From: Thamnidium elegans
Taxonomy: Eukaryota > Mucoromycota > Mucoromycetes > Mucorales > Mucoraceae
Direction of reading: 5' to 3'
DNA length: 64,000 bases
Assembly (NCBI GenBank): GCA_025201345.1
Contig: JAIXMG010000011.1
Location: 124,001 to 188,000 of the forward strand
Shown here: one piece after another, positions 36,196-48,603 of the stretch
Layout of the letters: each line of letters starts with the position of its first letter
How positions within the stretch are numbered: the first letter of the stretch is position 1
The notes under the pieces: generated by a model
Told to the model about the DNA's origin: nothing
Database searches by the model: none
The model's input: only the letters and a program-made list of their open reading frames with translations
Translations under genes and position numbers: made by a program

Positions 36196-36250
36196 TTACG
36201 CCCGTACGACATAACCCTAAGTGTTTGTACGAGAATTGGGATTTAAAATG
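36196..36250 (+). promoter_or_regulatory. Conserved upstream block, channel gene 1
   Basis: About 90-145 bp before the ATG, a block with CGCCCGTACGACATAACCCT, then TGTACGAGAATTGGGATTTA, is almost unchanged in all four units, while nearby A/T tracts differ. It holds two GTACGA copies and an ATAACCCTAA motif. A core promoter or activator site is inferred. Confidence 0.5.
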
Positions 36251-36340
36251 TATATTTTTTTCATGGCTCTTTAAGAGAAAGGGGTCTTTCTTTTTTGGGA
36301 TAACTATCTTCTTTTTTCTTTTATAACAAATATTGATAGA

Positions 36341-39300
36341 ATGAGCCGGCTAGAACATACTGATGAAGAATCAACTCTATATTATGACTCAGGAGTGACA
36401 CATCGATCTCCTTCAGCAATCAACAATCGCAATACTGAAACTGAAAAAGTTTTACTACTGGACATATCCAGTAATAAGGAATGGATGGCTAGTGTTACTC
36501 GCAATGTTCGCAACGCGAATACTACATATTTAACCGTACGCAGACTTATAGCCGTTAACGCAGACAACAGGGACGATAAAATTACGATAGAAGATGGAAA
36601 ACAAGCAACTGCTACTGAAGACGTTCCACTTAGCATCGATATCTCTAGCCTTATAAGTAGTTTGGACCAAAATCACTGTAAATTTCTGTCTATTTCTCGA
36701 GACGGAAAATATATCGCTTTGTCTTTTTATTATAGTCCTGGTGCTATAAAGAATCGAGAAAACATTGAATGCTTCCTTTTTGAAGTCCTACCCAAATCTG
36801 TCAGCCGACTCACGTCTGTGAAACTTAATGGGCGTGCTGTGTTCTTGAATGACGAAAAGGACTCTTTATTGTTTGTTGATGCCGAATCTATAAGATACAG
36901 TGATTTTCTTAATCACCCATATAAAAACATAGTTTTTGATTTAGATATTTTGATACCTGGAGTCGAAGCTTCACCAACGCTCCATGATTCATATATTAAA
37001 AGTCATCCTTGGCTCGATCTTCCAGGAAAAACGAGTGATGAAGTAAAAAAGATCATTATTTTTACAAGACATATCCGTCAGAATATTTTAATCACGCCTT
37101 TTGACGCTATTCGTATTTGGTCACTTTCGAAGAAGTGTATACTGCGGAGCTCGATTAGTGCTAAAGGACAACATATCATGGCATTTTCAAAAAGCGATAA
37201 CGATGCCGCTGATAATGAAATCGAAAACAATACACTTACCGCCGCTTATAGTGAAATTGATGGAGTAGTAAATGTTTATAATGTCAAACATGGTTTACTA
37301 GTCTATGACCTGAAAATACAAGGGGGAAATTTCAAAAGTAATTTTAAGATTTCCCATATGTATTTTTGTTTTGAAAATCGATACCTGGCTATATCTGGAA
37401 TAGAGGACAATGATGTGGTTTTTGAAGTCTGGTATCTTGATTCGAAGAAACGTATTCATGAAGCAAGAAGAAATATGGGAGAAAGTTACGATGAACTTGT
37501 ATTATTGAAAGTTTTCGAGCCTTTTATTATCCAAAAACGTAATCTAAATGGGGAAGACAGCTTAACGGGGTTCTATATGTCTAGGAATGACGATCAACTT
37601 GAAATTAATTTTTTAGATTTAGACATAGATACAAATAATGGCTCTCCTATTATAAATTGGAAAAATCCTACAAATACTATTCTTTCTTGTAGTAGTGAAA
37701 TAGACAACAGTTTATTGGAGTTTCAAAACCTCAAATGTGGCAATATTAAAATCGGAGAAAAAGAGTATCTAATTCGCTTTGGCATGCATACAATTCAACT
37801 TTGGAAATTAAATCCTGATGCTAAATCTGGGGACCCAATACGTACCAATGATGAGCTTATTTATATAAGAGCTTACAAAGGCCCTGACTATGGACTTAAT
37901 TATTCATTCCGCAAAACCTGGGTAATTTGTGAAGGCGACCCGATCGAGCTTACTGGAGGCAAAATTTCGCATAGGTTAAAAGTTAATACAATGACGAAGG
38001 GTGATGATGATAATAATAAAACTGATGATTCTAAAGAAACTCCTAAATACTCCCATACAGAGCAAATATTTCTAATGCCGGGTGAGGCAAATAATGGAAG
38101 AATATTAGATAGCCACAGATTTGAAAGTGCTTGTCAGGCATTACATTATCTTTATAATGCCAAGGGATATAAGAACAAGGTTTGAATAGAACATCTTTTA
38201 ATACATGTGCTCAAACTAATATAATCTTATTTTTTTTAGGATAATATGGATCAACTACGCAGTAAAACTCAAGGACTTATTACATCGGCCTTGCGTGGTA
38301 TTGGCCCTAAATCTACATACTTTACAAATATTACTGGAAATAAGACATTAGCTATGTTGGCATCTTTTGAAGAAGGCAGAAAAATCATTGCAAAAATTAT
38401 AACTACACCAGTACCCATAAGTATTTGCAGCTATCCCAGAACTTCATTAGAAATAAAAAAAATAAACCCAAAAAAGGTCAAAGAGGCTATACACTACTGG
38501 AAGGATTCAAGAATGGGAAAAAATTTTCGAAAGAAGGAAACAGTACCCTCAACTAACAGCCCTGAATCAACTGATAATTATTTACGAAGCCGAAGAAAGA
38601 AACATCGCTATCAAAAAATGAAGGATGGTACTGATACAATAGCAAGGAATGAAAATGTTTTAACGGTGCTAATAGACAATTGGAGCTACTATTTATTCAA
38701 GCTACTTTTCAATCGCGTTTTGTCTGATTCCAAAATTTTAGGTGTGGGCTCTCTTTGTGCAATAATGGACGTTATCGTATTTCTTCAAGAAGCAGACTCG
38801 GGTAAGAGAAAATAAATTATAAAATATTATATTAAAGCATATTAGTGACCCCTTTTTATCCCAGATCTTTTATTTTCTAGTATTAAAAAACTATCTTATC
38901 TACGTATTGGCGAAAAAACGTTAGGATTGTTGGATTCAGAACTTAACGCGTACAGAGAGTCGTACGCTTTTCATTATAAAGATGTTGTTAACTTCTCCAA
39001 TATGGAACCTCATACGATCCGGGAAGAGCTTAAAAGTTATACCCAAGCCGAATGGAGACTATTGAAACGCAAGAAAGACTCGAGTATTGTAAGCCGGTTT
39101 ACATTTACTCAGCCAGTAAGACACATTGCAAATTATTTTATATGGAATTATCTCACTGGAAATTCAAAAGGAGGATCGACAACATCACTAAAAGTGTGCA
39201 TTATCCCCCTTCAAAACTTCAACCTATACAACAACTCTGTAAGCTCAATAATAGGCGATGAAAAACAAAGTTCTTTTATTCAGATGGCATTAAATCGACG

Positions 39301-40710
39301 CAGTAATACTATTTTTAAACAAGGAGATACTATTTTTGAAGTTTCACTGGAATATAAATGGAAAACATTTGCTAGAACGAGATTTATTTTGATTTGTTTT
39401 ATACATGCATTATACTATATCAGCTACTCTACTGGCGTTTTATTCTCTCGGTCATTGTATGCTACAGAAACTGAAAATGAATTTGACATGCAGCATCCAG
39501 GTCATATAACTTCTTTGGCAATAATGGGAGTTTCTTTTTCTATACTTGTTATACAAGAAATACGACAATTTTTTATTACGCCCTACAAGATGCATTACAT
39601 TTTGTCAGGTTACAACTGGGTAGACATAGCCGCATTTATCTTTCCTGCAATTACAGTTCTGCAATCGTTGTTAGGATGGGATCATTTCGTAAGACAATAC
39701 TTATAAAGAATGAAATTTTAAGAATAACTTACATTATATCATTCATATACAGAGCGAAGTTAGTAGTTTTACTGCTTTAATTTTATGGTCTCACGGTATA
39801 TTGAGGCTTAGAGTAATCTCTCATTTTGTAAGTATAATATATGAATTCCGTACATTATCAAGTATTCTAATTTTTTTTTAAAAAACAGGGCATTACGCTA
39901 GAAATTATTATCCAGTTATTTAAGAGAGTTTTTTCTACACTTTGTATCATATTTCTTGCAGTTGTGGCATTTACTATGTCGTTTATTGTGCTATTAGCCC
40001 CAGAGACAGACTCTTTTTTTCAAGAAAATTACTTGGGTGATTTTACTAGTAATGCCAGCTTAACAGGAAAGGTAGACTTTGCAGACGTTAGTGCAGACAA
40101 CGGTTTTACAAACTGGTTTAAAGCATTTTCAAGGGTCTGGCTTTTTATTTTCGGTGTATGGGATCCCATTACTCAAGGCAAAGCAGGAGATAGCAAGATG
40201 CTTATGGCGATGTGTATTTTATATTCGTGCATCATTATACTCATTTTTTTCAATCTTATTATGTAAGTTATATCTAATTGGCAATTATGACGTTATACTT
40301 ATACATTTTTATATAAAGTGCACTTATGGCAAGCGCAGTTGAAGAAGTGCGAAAACGCGGAAGGAAAGCTTGGTAAGTTAATCAAAATGACACTTATTGT
40401 GCGTTACTAACATTTATAATTTGTAAATTAGGGTTGGTCACTTCGCTGGTAAATATAACTAACCCCTTCTTTACATGAAAAAACTAATCAATCTTTAATA
40501 TATAATTCGTTAGCTGTTGTATCAGAAATTGAACTTTTGTGGTGTTCTAAGGCCGAACAAAACGATAGAGAAAATAACCCTTCATATATTTATTATGTAG
40601 CAAAGGAAGAGACTATACTTAAGCAAGAGGAGGAACTTGAAGAAGAAACAAAGGAACTCTATAAAAAACTAAATATTAAACCCAAAATTCCCACTCGTAT
40701 CCGCTTTTAG
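36341..40710 (+). CDS. Beta-propeller/TRP-like channel fusion, array gene 1
   Basis: Eight exons join in frame: 36341-38179, 38240-38801, 38865-39688, 39753-39827, 39889-40262, 40319-40372, 40432-40448, 40514-40710 (1,313 residues). Exon 1 (1-613) has WD40/propeller-like strands (FLSISRDGKYIALSF, AIRIWSLSKKCIL, VVNVYNVKHGLLVYDL, HTIQLWKLN) without canonical WD repeats. Exons 3-6 hold six membrane segments: S1 FILICFIHALYYISY (~978), S2 (~1018), S3 WVDIAAFIFPAITVLQSL (~1053), S4 exon (~1076-1100, few charges), S5 (~1113), pore FIFGVWDPITQG (~1186), S6 (~1205-1228). After S6, EEVRKRGRKAW and VVSEIELLW resemble the TRP-domain helix of TRPV-type channels. A short acidic coiled coil ends the protein. 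It should be a non-voltage-gated cation channel; membrane and stimulus are unknown. Intron 1 begins GTTTGA, and several acceptors are AAG. Confidence 0.85.
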
Positions 40711-40813
40711 AGAGAAATGTCTCTACGGATTAAGCTCCAAATATAAAATGTCTAATATAATTTTATCCTATTTCATAAATATTCCCAAATAAATATCCCC
40801 AAAAAACAAGCAC

Positions 40814-41225
40814 CCTTAACAAAGACTCTTTATTTATTCATCTGGAGTCACCAGCAAAGTTTGACTTTGGCCAGACCGAAGCACAGTACTATATCTATCT
40901 TGATACAAACCAAGACTTTCGTCAGTCCAAGTGAGCGTTTTTAAGGCCGACTTCGACATAATTTATTTTACGTCAAGACTTAAACCCTGCACGAAGATAT
41001 ACATACGTGCATTGATGAGACAAACATAGGTATGGTTATCTTCTAATTTTTCCCACCATATTTGTTTTTTATTTGCACATATTGTCGGAGCCAATCGGAC
41101 ATGCCATGACACCACTTTGGTGAATTTCTTGCATTTTTTGGTGGTTATAACACACCAGATATTTATCCGGGACTGCTTGCGGATTGTGACAAAAAATACC
41201 ATTGCTCAGAAAGTGATGCATGTTT
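40814..41225 (-). pseudogene. GH27-like glycosidase 3' fragment, junction 1
   Basis: Matches the 3' end of the intact gene at 58923-60496 (equivalent of about 58910-59340) on the same strand. It is the most diverged of the three fragments, with frame damage. It stops at the sequence GTGATGCATGTTT, where malate synthase sequence begins. Confidence 0.85.
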
Positions 41226-41446
41226 AATGACCATCTTACGGTCAACAGAACCCGTGATTCAACACGATGGTCTTAAAGACAGAAGCAGACTTGGTAGCGT
41301 CGTTACGGATACGGACAGTATCTGGTAAAAAATTAGGCGAGACATCTCTATAGAGTTCTTGCTGACGATAAACTCTCTTTTGAAATAAATCTTTGCTAGT
41401 AGGAATAAAACTAAACCGAGGAGTAGTAATGAATTTTAATGCTTCA
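41224..41446 (-). pseudogene. Malate synthase exon 1 fragment, junction 1
   Basis: Matches 33525-33758 of the intact malate synthase (AATGACCATCTTACGGTCAA, later TCTGGTAAAAAATTAGGCGA and AAATCTTTGCTAGTAGGAAT). It contains internal deletions (the GGAGCAGGTTTAGCAGCACG part is shortened). It ends at GCTTCA, joined directly to the unit upstream flank. Confidence 0.85.
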
Positions 41447-42215
41447 TATCCTTGTTTTTTTAGGTTTGGCTTTCTTCTAGTAGGAGTATAACTTCGGTTT
41501 TTCTACAATGCGCCTATTCTATTTTCATAAAGAGTAGATCATGATGGCTGTACTAAGGTGGGTATGGCTATGGTGAGCGTTACAAAGATTGTTCGAATAT
41601 TTACGTCACTCTGTAACTATCATATTTTTTTTGCCCCAACTACTAATGTAGTCGCTTAAACATATCTGACAGCATGTAAATTTAAGGTTTTCAAATACTT
41701 CATTTTTTTCCTTAAAAAAACTTTCCTAGTTTTTCCTTCAAGACTCTACGGCTTCCTTAAATGTATTTATATACCATGTTGTATAATAAGGTTCGTATTT
41801 AAAACACAAAACCAGTAGATCAGTTTGACTAAATGATAAATGCCAGCTATTTCGAAATAAAAGTATTTCCTATTTAAGAAATGCGTTTTTTGAGTAACCA
41901 CGTTTAACTTTCTCGAATATTCGTAATTTTTTTTTTTTTTTTTTTACAATACAGAGGATAAAAAAAATATTTCAGTAATTGACATATCTAAAAAGCAAAC
42001 TCGTGCTTTCGATTGAAGAAGCCACATTTCATTACACAATTTTTTGTGTAAGGTAAGACGAATTTTGAAGTAAGTATTCATTATGAGCCTCTTTTTTGAT
42101 CTTGAAACATAATTATGTATGGTCGATTTGGAAAATATCTATAGAGAATAATTTAAAATAATCAAAGTAAGTTGCTTTAACTAATTGTTTCCATCCCCCT
42201 TTCTTTAAAAAAAAA

Positions 42216-42270
42216 TTACGCCCGTACGACATAACCCTAAGTGTTTGTACGAGAATTGGGATTTAAAATG
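42216..42270 (+). promoter_or_regulatory. Conserved upstream block, channel gene 2
   Basis: Same block as before gene 1, identical over the ATAACCCTAA and GTACGAGAATTGGG parts, 67-121 bp upstream of the ATG. The shorter distance comes from a small deletion after the block. Confidence 0.5.
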
Positions 42271-42336
42271 TATATTTTTTTCATGGCTCTTTAGGGTAAC
42301 TATCTTCTCTTTTCTTTTATAACAAAAATTGTTAGA

Positions 42337-45300
42337 ATGAGCCGGCTAGAACATACTGATGAAGAATCAACTCTATATTATGACTCAGGAGTGACACATC
42401 GATCTCTTTCAGCAATCAACAATCGCAATACTGAAACTGAAAAAGTTTTACTACTGGACATATCCAGTAATAAGGAATGGATGGCTAGTGTTACTCGCAA
42501 TGTTCACAACGCGAATAGTACATATTTAACCGTACGCAGACTTATAGCCGTTAACGCAGACAACAGGGACAATAAAATTACGATAGAAGATGGAAAACAA
42601 GCAACTGCTACTGAAGACGTTCCACTTAGCTTCGATATCTCTAGACTTATAAATGGTATGGACCAAAATCACTGTAAATTTCTGTCTATTTCTCGAGACG
42701 GAAAATATATCGCTTTGTCTTTTTATTATAGTCCTGGTGCTATAAAGAATCGAGAAAACATTGAATGCTTCCTTTTTGAAGTCCTACCCAAATCTGTCAG
42801 ACGACTCGAGTCTCTGAACTTCAATGGGCGTGCTGTGTTCTTGAATGACGAAAAGGACTCTTTATTGCTTGTTGATGCCGAATCTATAAGATACAGTGAT
42901 TTTCTTAATCACCCATATAAAAACACAGTATTTGATTTAAATATTTTTGTACCAGGAGTCGAACCAATTTTACCAACGCACCATGATTCATATATTAAAA
43001 ATTCTTCTTGGCTTAATCTTCAAAAAGAAAATGATGACATAAAAAAGCTCATTACATTTACAAAACACATTCGTCAGAATATTTTAATCATGCCTTATGA
43101 CGCTATTCGTATTTGGTCACTTTCGGAGAAGTGTATACTGCAGAGCTCGATTAATGCTGAAGGACAACATATCATGGCATTTTCAAAAAGCGATAACGAT
43201 GCTGCCGCTGATTATAAAATTGAAAACAACACACTTGCCGCCACTTATAGTGAAAGTGATCAAGTAGTAAATGTTTATAACGTCAAAAATGGCTTAATAG
43301 TCTACAGCTTAAAAGTACAACGGGGAAACTTTGGTGGTACTTTTAGAATTTCTCACATGTATTTTTGTCTCGATAATCGATACCTGGCTATATCTGGAAT
43401 GGAGGGTAATACTGTGATTTTTGAGGTCTGGTATCTATATTCTGAAAAATCTATATACAATGCTAGTAGAGATATGGGTGAAACATCTGATAATCTTATA
43501 CAATCGAAAGCCTTTGAACCATTTATTATACAGAATCGTAATAATGACAATTTGACGGGTTTTTATATGTCTAAAAATGGTGACCAGCTTGAAACCAATT
43601 TTTTAGATTTACACATAGTTCCTGGTATTGTTTCTATTGCATGTCTTAATGATGATATTACACAATTATGTGACGAGTATAATGAAATAGACGATAATTT
43701 AATGAATTTTCAGAACCTCAAATGTTTTTATGTCTATATGGAAGGAGAAAATTGTATAATCCGCTTTGGCAAACATACAATTCAATTTTGGAAAGTAAGC
43801 AGTGAAGGCAAATCGGACGGCTCTATTCACCCGAACGATGAACTTCGTTACATCAGAGCTTACAAAGGGCCTGATTATGGGCTTAAATATTCATTCCGCG
43901 AAACCTGGAGAATTCGTGATTATAATTCTATCGAATTTACTGAAGGCAATGTTACAAGTAGACTTCTAGTTTATATAACGCCGGATAAACTTTATAATTG
44001 TAAAGACCATCGGGAGGAAATATTTCTAGTGTCATATGAAGCAAATAGTAGAGGAATATTTGATAGCCACAAATTTGAAAGTGCTTGTCAGGCATTACAT
44101 TATCTTTATAATGCCAAGGGATATAAGAACAAGGTTTGAATAGAACATCTTTTAATACATGTGCTCAAACTAACATAATCTTATTGCTTTTTAGGAAAAT
44201 ATGGCCCAACTACGCAGTAAAACCCAAGAACTTATTATATCTTCCTTGAATGGTATTGGCCCTAAATCTACATACTTTACAAATATTGCTGGTAATAGGA
44301 CGCTAGCTATGTTGGCATCTTTTGGAGAAGGAAGAAAAATTATCGCAATGGTTATGGCTAAACCATTCCTCATCAGTATTTACAGTTATCCCAAACCTTT
44401 ACCAGAAACGGAAATGACAAAACCAAGGGAAGTTGAAGACGCTGTAAAATATTTGATGGATTTAAGACAGAAATCATTTTTTCAAGAAAGAGAACAAGGT
44501 AGTGAAACATCATCCAAAGAAAAGATTGCTACAGACGAGGACATAAATAGGACTGGATTTCCCTCGGTTATAGTAAAAAGAAATGAAAGTATTTTAACGG
44601 TGCTAGTAGAGAACTCGAGTTATAATCTATTTAAGTTACTCTTTAATCGCGTTTTGTCCGATTCCAAAACTGTAGGCACAGGCAGCCTCTCAGTATTAAC
44701 GGATGTAGTTCTGTTTCTTCAAGAAATAGATTCTGGTAAGGAAAAAAAGAATTATATAAAGTACGGTATTCGAGCATATTAATGACCTTCTTTATCTCAG
44801 AACTTTTATTACCGAGTATTAAAAAACTATCGTATATACGTATTAGCGAAGACAAGGGAGGTTTACTGGGTCAGGAACTAGAAGCTTACAAACGTTCCTA
44901 CGATTTTCACTATAAAAATGTTGCCGATATCGCCAATCTGGAACCTTATGCGATTAGAGAAGAGCTCAAAAGTTATACCGATGCTGAATGGAGTCTGTTA
45001 AAACTCAAACGCAATGAAACCTCCTATATTACAACTCTTCAGGCGGTAAAACGCCTTATAAATTACTTCGCATGGAAAAAAATTTATGAAACTTCAAAAG
45101 AAGAATCGACAAAGTCATTAAAAGTATGCATTGTCTCCCTCCAGTATTTCAGTCTATACGATAGATACAAGGAAAGTCCATTTATTAGGATTGCATTAAA
45201 TCGACGCGGTAATAATATTTTTAAACAAAAAGATACTGTTTTTGAAATTTCGCTGGAGTATAAATGGAAGAAATTTGCTAGAAGAAAATTTATTTTGATT

Positions 45301-46666
45301 TGTCTTATACACGCGTTATATTATATCAGCTATGCAACTGGTGTTTTATTTTCTCGAAAATTATATGTTAAAGGAACTGAAAATGAATTCGACATGAAAC
45401 ATCCGGGTCATATCATTTCTTTGACAATAATGGGAATTTCTTTTACCATACTTTTTATACAAGAAATACGACAGTTTATTAAAACTCCCAACATGATGTA
45501 TTACATTTTGTCAGGTTACAACTGGGTAGACTTTGCCGCATTCGCCTTTCCGGCATATACTGTTCTTCAATCTTTGCTAGGATTGGAGCACTTCGTAAGA
45601 AAATATAAAGAATGAAACTTTAATGATAACTTACATTTTATTATTCATATTTATATAAATAGAGTGAAGTATGTAGTGTTACTAATTTAATCCTATGGAC
45701 ACATGGTGTATTGAGACTTCGAATAATTTCTTATTTCGTAAGTATAATATATATTTACATGGATATACATAAGTGTGTATGTACAACATCAAGTATTCTA
45801 ATAGTTTTTTTTAAACAAAAACAGGGCTTCGCACTGGAGATTATCATTCAGTTATTTAAGAGAGTTTTTGTTACACTCTGTATCATGTTTCTCGCCATAG
45901 TAGCATTTACTATATCGTTTATTATACTGTTGAGTTCGAAGAGCAACGATTTTTTTCAAGACAATTCCTCCGGTAGCTTTACTAGTACTACTAATTTGAC
46001 AGAAGGGTCTATTGACACTTTCAATGTCAGTTCAAGTAACGGTTTTGTGAGTCTGTTTAAAGCATTTTCAAATGTTTGGCTTTTTATTTATGGTGTGTGG
46101 GATCCAGTAACTCAAGGAGATGCTGGAGATAGTAAAATGATTATGGTGATGTGTATTTTATTTTCGTTTACTATTGTGCTCATTTTCTTCAATGTTATTA
46201 TGTAAGCTATATATAATGACATTTAAAAAGACATTTCCACTTAAACATTTTTATAAAAAGTGCACTTATGTCAAGCGCAGTAGAAGAAGTGCGAAAACGC
46301 GGAAGAAAAGCCTGGTAAGTTAATCAAAATGACATTTATTATACGCTATAAACACTAATTCATTTGTAATTTGTTATCTAGGGTTGGTCACTTCGCCTGT
46401 AAATATAATCAAACCCTTGTTTACATTACTTGAAAAAACTAATCGATTTTGCTATATATAATTTGTTAGTTGTTGTGTCAGAAATAGAACTTTTGTGGTG
46501 TTCTGAGTACGAAAATAAGAGTAGAAGAAACAATCCTTTGTTTATTTATTACGTAGCAAAAGATGAGACTATACGTAAGCACGAGGAGGAACTTGAAGAA
46601 GAAACAGAAAAACTTTGTAAAAAACTAAAAATCGAACCAGAATATTCCCAAGCCATCTGTTATTAG
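42337..46666 (+). CDS. Beta-propeller/TRP-like channel fusion, array gene 2
   Basis: Exons 42337-44133, 44195-44735, 44801-45594, 45663-45737, 45825-46201, 46261-46314, 46382-46398 and 46470-46666 give 1,283 residues. Domain order is as in gene 1. The first ~190 residues follow gene 1 closely (shared MSRLEHTDEESTLYYDSG start), whereas a ~150-residue block from IENNTLAATYSESD to LETNFLDLHIVPGI is identical to gene 3, and the first part of exon 2 is also identical to gene 3. This is a mosaic. The turret reads FTSTTNLTEGSIDTFNVSSS. Exon 7 ends ...CT rather than ...TG, changing Ala to Phe at the exon 7/8 join. No disabling lesion is seen. Confidence 0.85.
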
Positions 46667-46720
46667 TAAAAGTTTCCAATATAAAATATCCCAAATAAAT
46701 ACTCCCAAATAAATACCCGC

Positions 46721-47147
46721 CCTTAACAAAGACTCCTTATTTATTCGGCTGGAGTTTCCAGCAAAGTTTGACTTTGCACAATACTATATTTATCCTGATA
46801 CAAACCCAGACTTTCACCTGTCCAAATATCTTTCAAGTAGGCGTTTCTAAGATCGATATCTGCAAAACAGATTGCTACCTCATGACTTAAATCCAACATG
46901 AAAATATACGTATGTGCATTGATGAGACACACATAAATACGGCCATCTTTTAATTTTTTCCACCATACTTGTTTTCTATTTTGCCAAACGTTGTCAGAGC
47001 TAACCGGACGTGCCATGACACCACTTTGGTAAATTTCCTGCATTTCTTGGTGATTGTATCATGCCAGATACTTATCCGGGACTGCTTGCGGATTGGGACT
47101 TAAACATAATACAAAAAATACCATTGCTCAGAAAGTGATGCATGTTT
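46721..47147 (-). pseudogene. GH27-like glycosidase 3' fragment, junction 2
   Basis: About 425 bp matching the C-terminal coding end of the intact gene; a frame of ~100 codons (MQEIYQSGVMARPVSSDN to LLETPAE) is still open. It ends at the same junction as the other two fragments. No promoter or 5' exons are present. Confidence 0.85.
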
Positions 47148-47456
47148 AATGACCATCTTACGATCAAAAGAACCCGTGATTCAACGAGATGGCCTTGAAG
47201 ACAAAAGCAGATCTGTTAGCGTCGTTACGGATACAGGCAGTCTCTGGTAAAAAATTAGGCGAGACATCTCTATAGAGTTCTTGCTGACGATAAACTCTCT
47301 TTTGAAGTAAACCTTTGCTAGTAGGAATAAAACTAAACCGAGGAGTAGTAATGAATTTTAATGTTTCATGACTTTAAATATTTGCTTCATCAGCACTATC
47401 TGAAGCTAAAGTAAATACACCAGGTACAAAAGATAGTGGGCTGTTAGTTGGCCGAG
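47146..47456 (-). pseudogene. Malate synthase exon 1 fragment, junction 2
   Basis: The longest of the three fragments: it reaches the position of the malate synthase start codon (CAGGTACAAAAGATAGTGGG, then CTGTTAGTTGGCC), but the CAT of the start is changed. The part after 47380, which junctions 1 and 3 have lost, is retained here. Confidence 0.85.
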
Positions 47457-48456
47457 TAAAAAAATTAAAACGATCTAAAAACGACCGAAAAACTTTTTCT
47501 AAAAGATATGATCAACGGTTTCGTTCTTTCTTTTCTTCATAAACAGCCAAATACTTAAATCTAATAGTGGTAATATTGGTGCTAAAGCTGGGGACAGAAA
47601 CTGTTCTCGAGAATTTCACTCTTAAATCGAATACCATGGGCCACTAAATCTAGCGACTACTGTAACTCGTCCTTGTTTTTTTTAGGTTTGGCTTTTTTTT
47701 AGGTAGGAGTATAACTTTGGTTTTTCTAAGCCTAATAGACACGGTCTTACAATGCACCTATTATATTTTCGTAAAGAGTAAATCATGATGGTTGTACTAA
47801 GGTGCGTATGGCTATGGTGGGGATTACAAAAATTGTTCGAATATTTACGTCCCTCTGTAACTATCATATTTTTTTGCCCCAACTATTAATGCAGTCGCTT
47901 AAACATATTTGACAGCATATAAATCTAAGCTTTTCATATTTTTCTTTAAAAAAAAAACTTTCTTAATTTTCCTTTCTAGACTCTATGGCTTTCTTAAATG
48001 TATTTATATATCATGCTGTATAATAATATTTGCGTTTAAAACATGAAATCAGTAGATCAACATGATCAAATGTTTAGTATCAATGATTCCGAAATAAAAA
48101 TATCTCTTGTTTAAGAAATGCGTTTTTTTGAGTAACCACGCTTAACTTTCTCGAACATTCGTATTTTTTTTTTTTTTTTTTACAATACCGAATAATGTTT
48201 AAAGATCAGTAATTAACATATTTAAAAAACAAACTCGTGCTTTCGATTGAAGAAGCCACATTTCATTACACAATTTTTTGTGTAAGGTAAGACGAATTTT
48301 GAAGTAAGTATTCATTATGAGCCTCTTTTTTGATCTTGAAACATAATTATGTATGGTCGATTTGGAAAATATCTATAGAGAATAATTTAAAATAATCAAA
48401 GTAAGTTGCTTCAACTAATTGTTGCTATCCTCTTTTTTTTTAAAAAAAAAAAAAAA

Positions 48457-48511
48457 TTGCGCCCGTACGACATAACCCTAAGTATCTGTACGAGAATTGG
48501 GATTTAAAATG
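48457..48511 (+). promoter_or_regulatory. Conserved upstream block, channel gene 3
   Basis: Same block (GCGCCCGTACGACATAACCC, TGTACGAGAATTGGGATTTA), 93-147 bp before the ATG, preceded by a T10/A13 tract. Confidence 0.5.
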
Positions 48512-48603
48512 TGTATTTTTTTTCCATGGATCTTGAAGAGAAAGGGGCTTTTATTTTTTGAGATAACTATCTCCTTTTTTCTTTTATAACACATATCGAT
48601 ACA

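Larger units (their letters stand above)
35440..41225. repeat. Array unit 1
   Basis: First tandem unit: conserved upstream flank, channel gene 1, then an antisense glycosidase 3' fragment ending at the shared junction at 41224-41225. Gene starts in successive units are 5,996, 6,267 and 5,960 bp apart. Confidence 0.85.
41226..47147. repeat. Array unit 2
   Basis: Begins with the malate synthase fragment of junction 1, includes channel gene 2, and ends with the glycosidase fragment of junction 2. Confidence 0.85.

Noticed and set aside
46741..47043. Glycosidase fragment with ~100 open codons as an expressed gene
   Set aside because: It is the 3' end only, lacks the catalytic region and 5' exons, and the other two copies are damaged.
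47470..47540. Possible small inversion of the malate synthase 5' flank in junction 2 (CTAAAAACGACCGAAAAACT resembles the reverse of ~33897-33920)
   Set aside because: The match is short and A/T-rich; cannot be separated from chance without alignment statistics.
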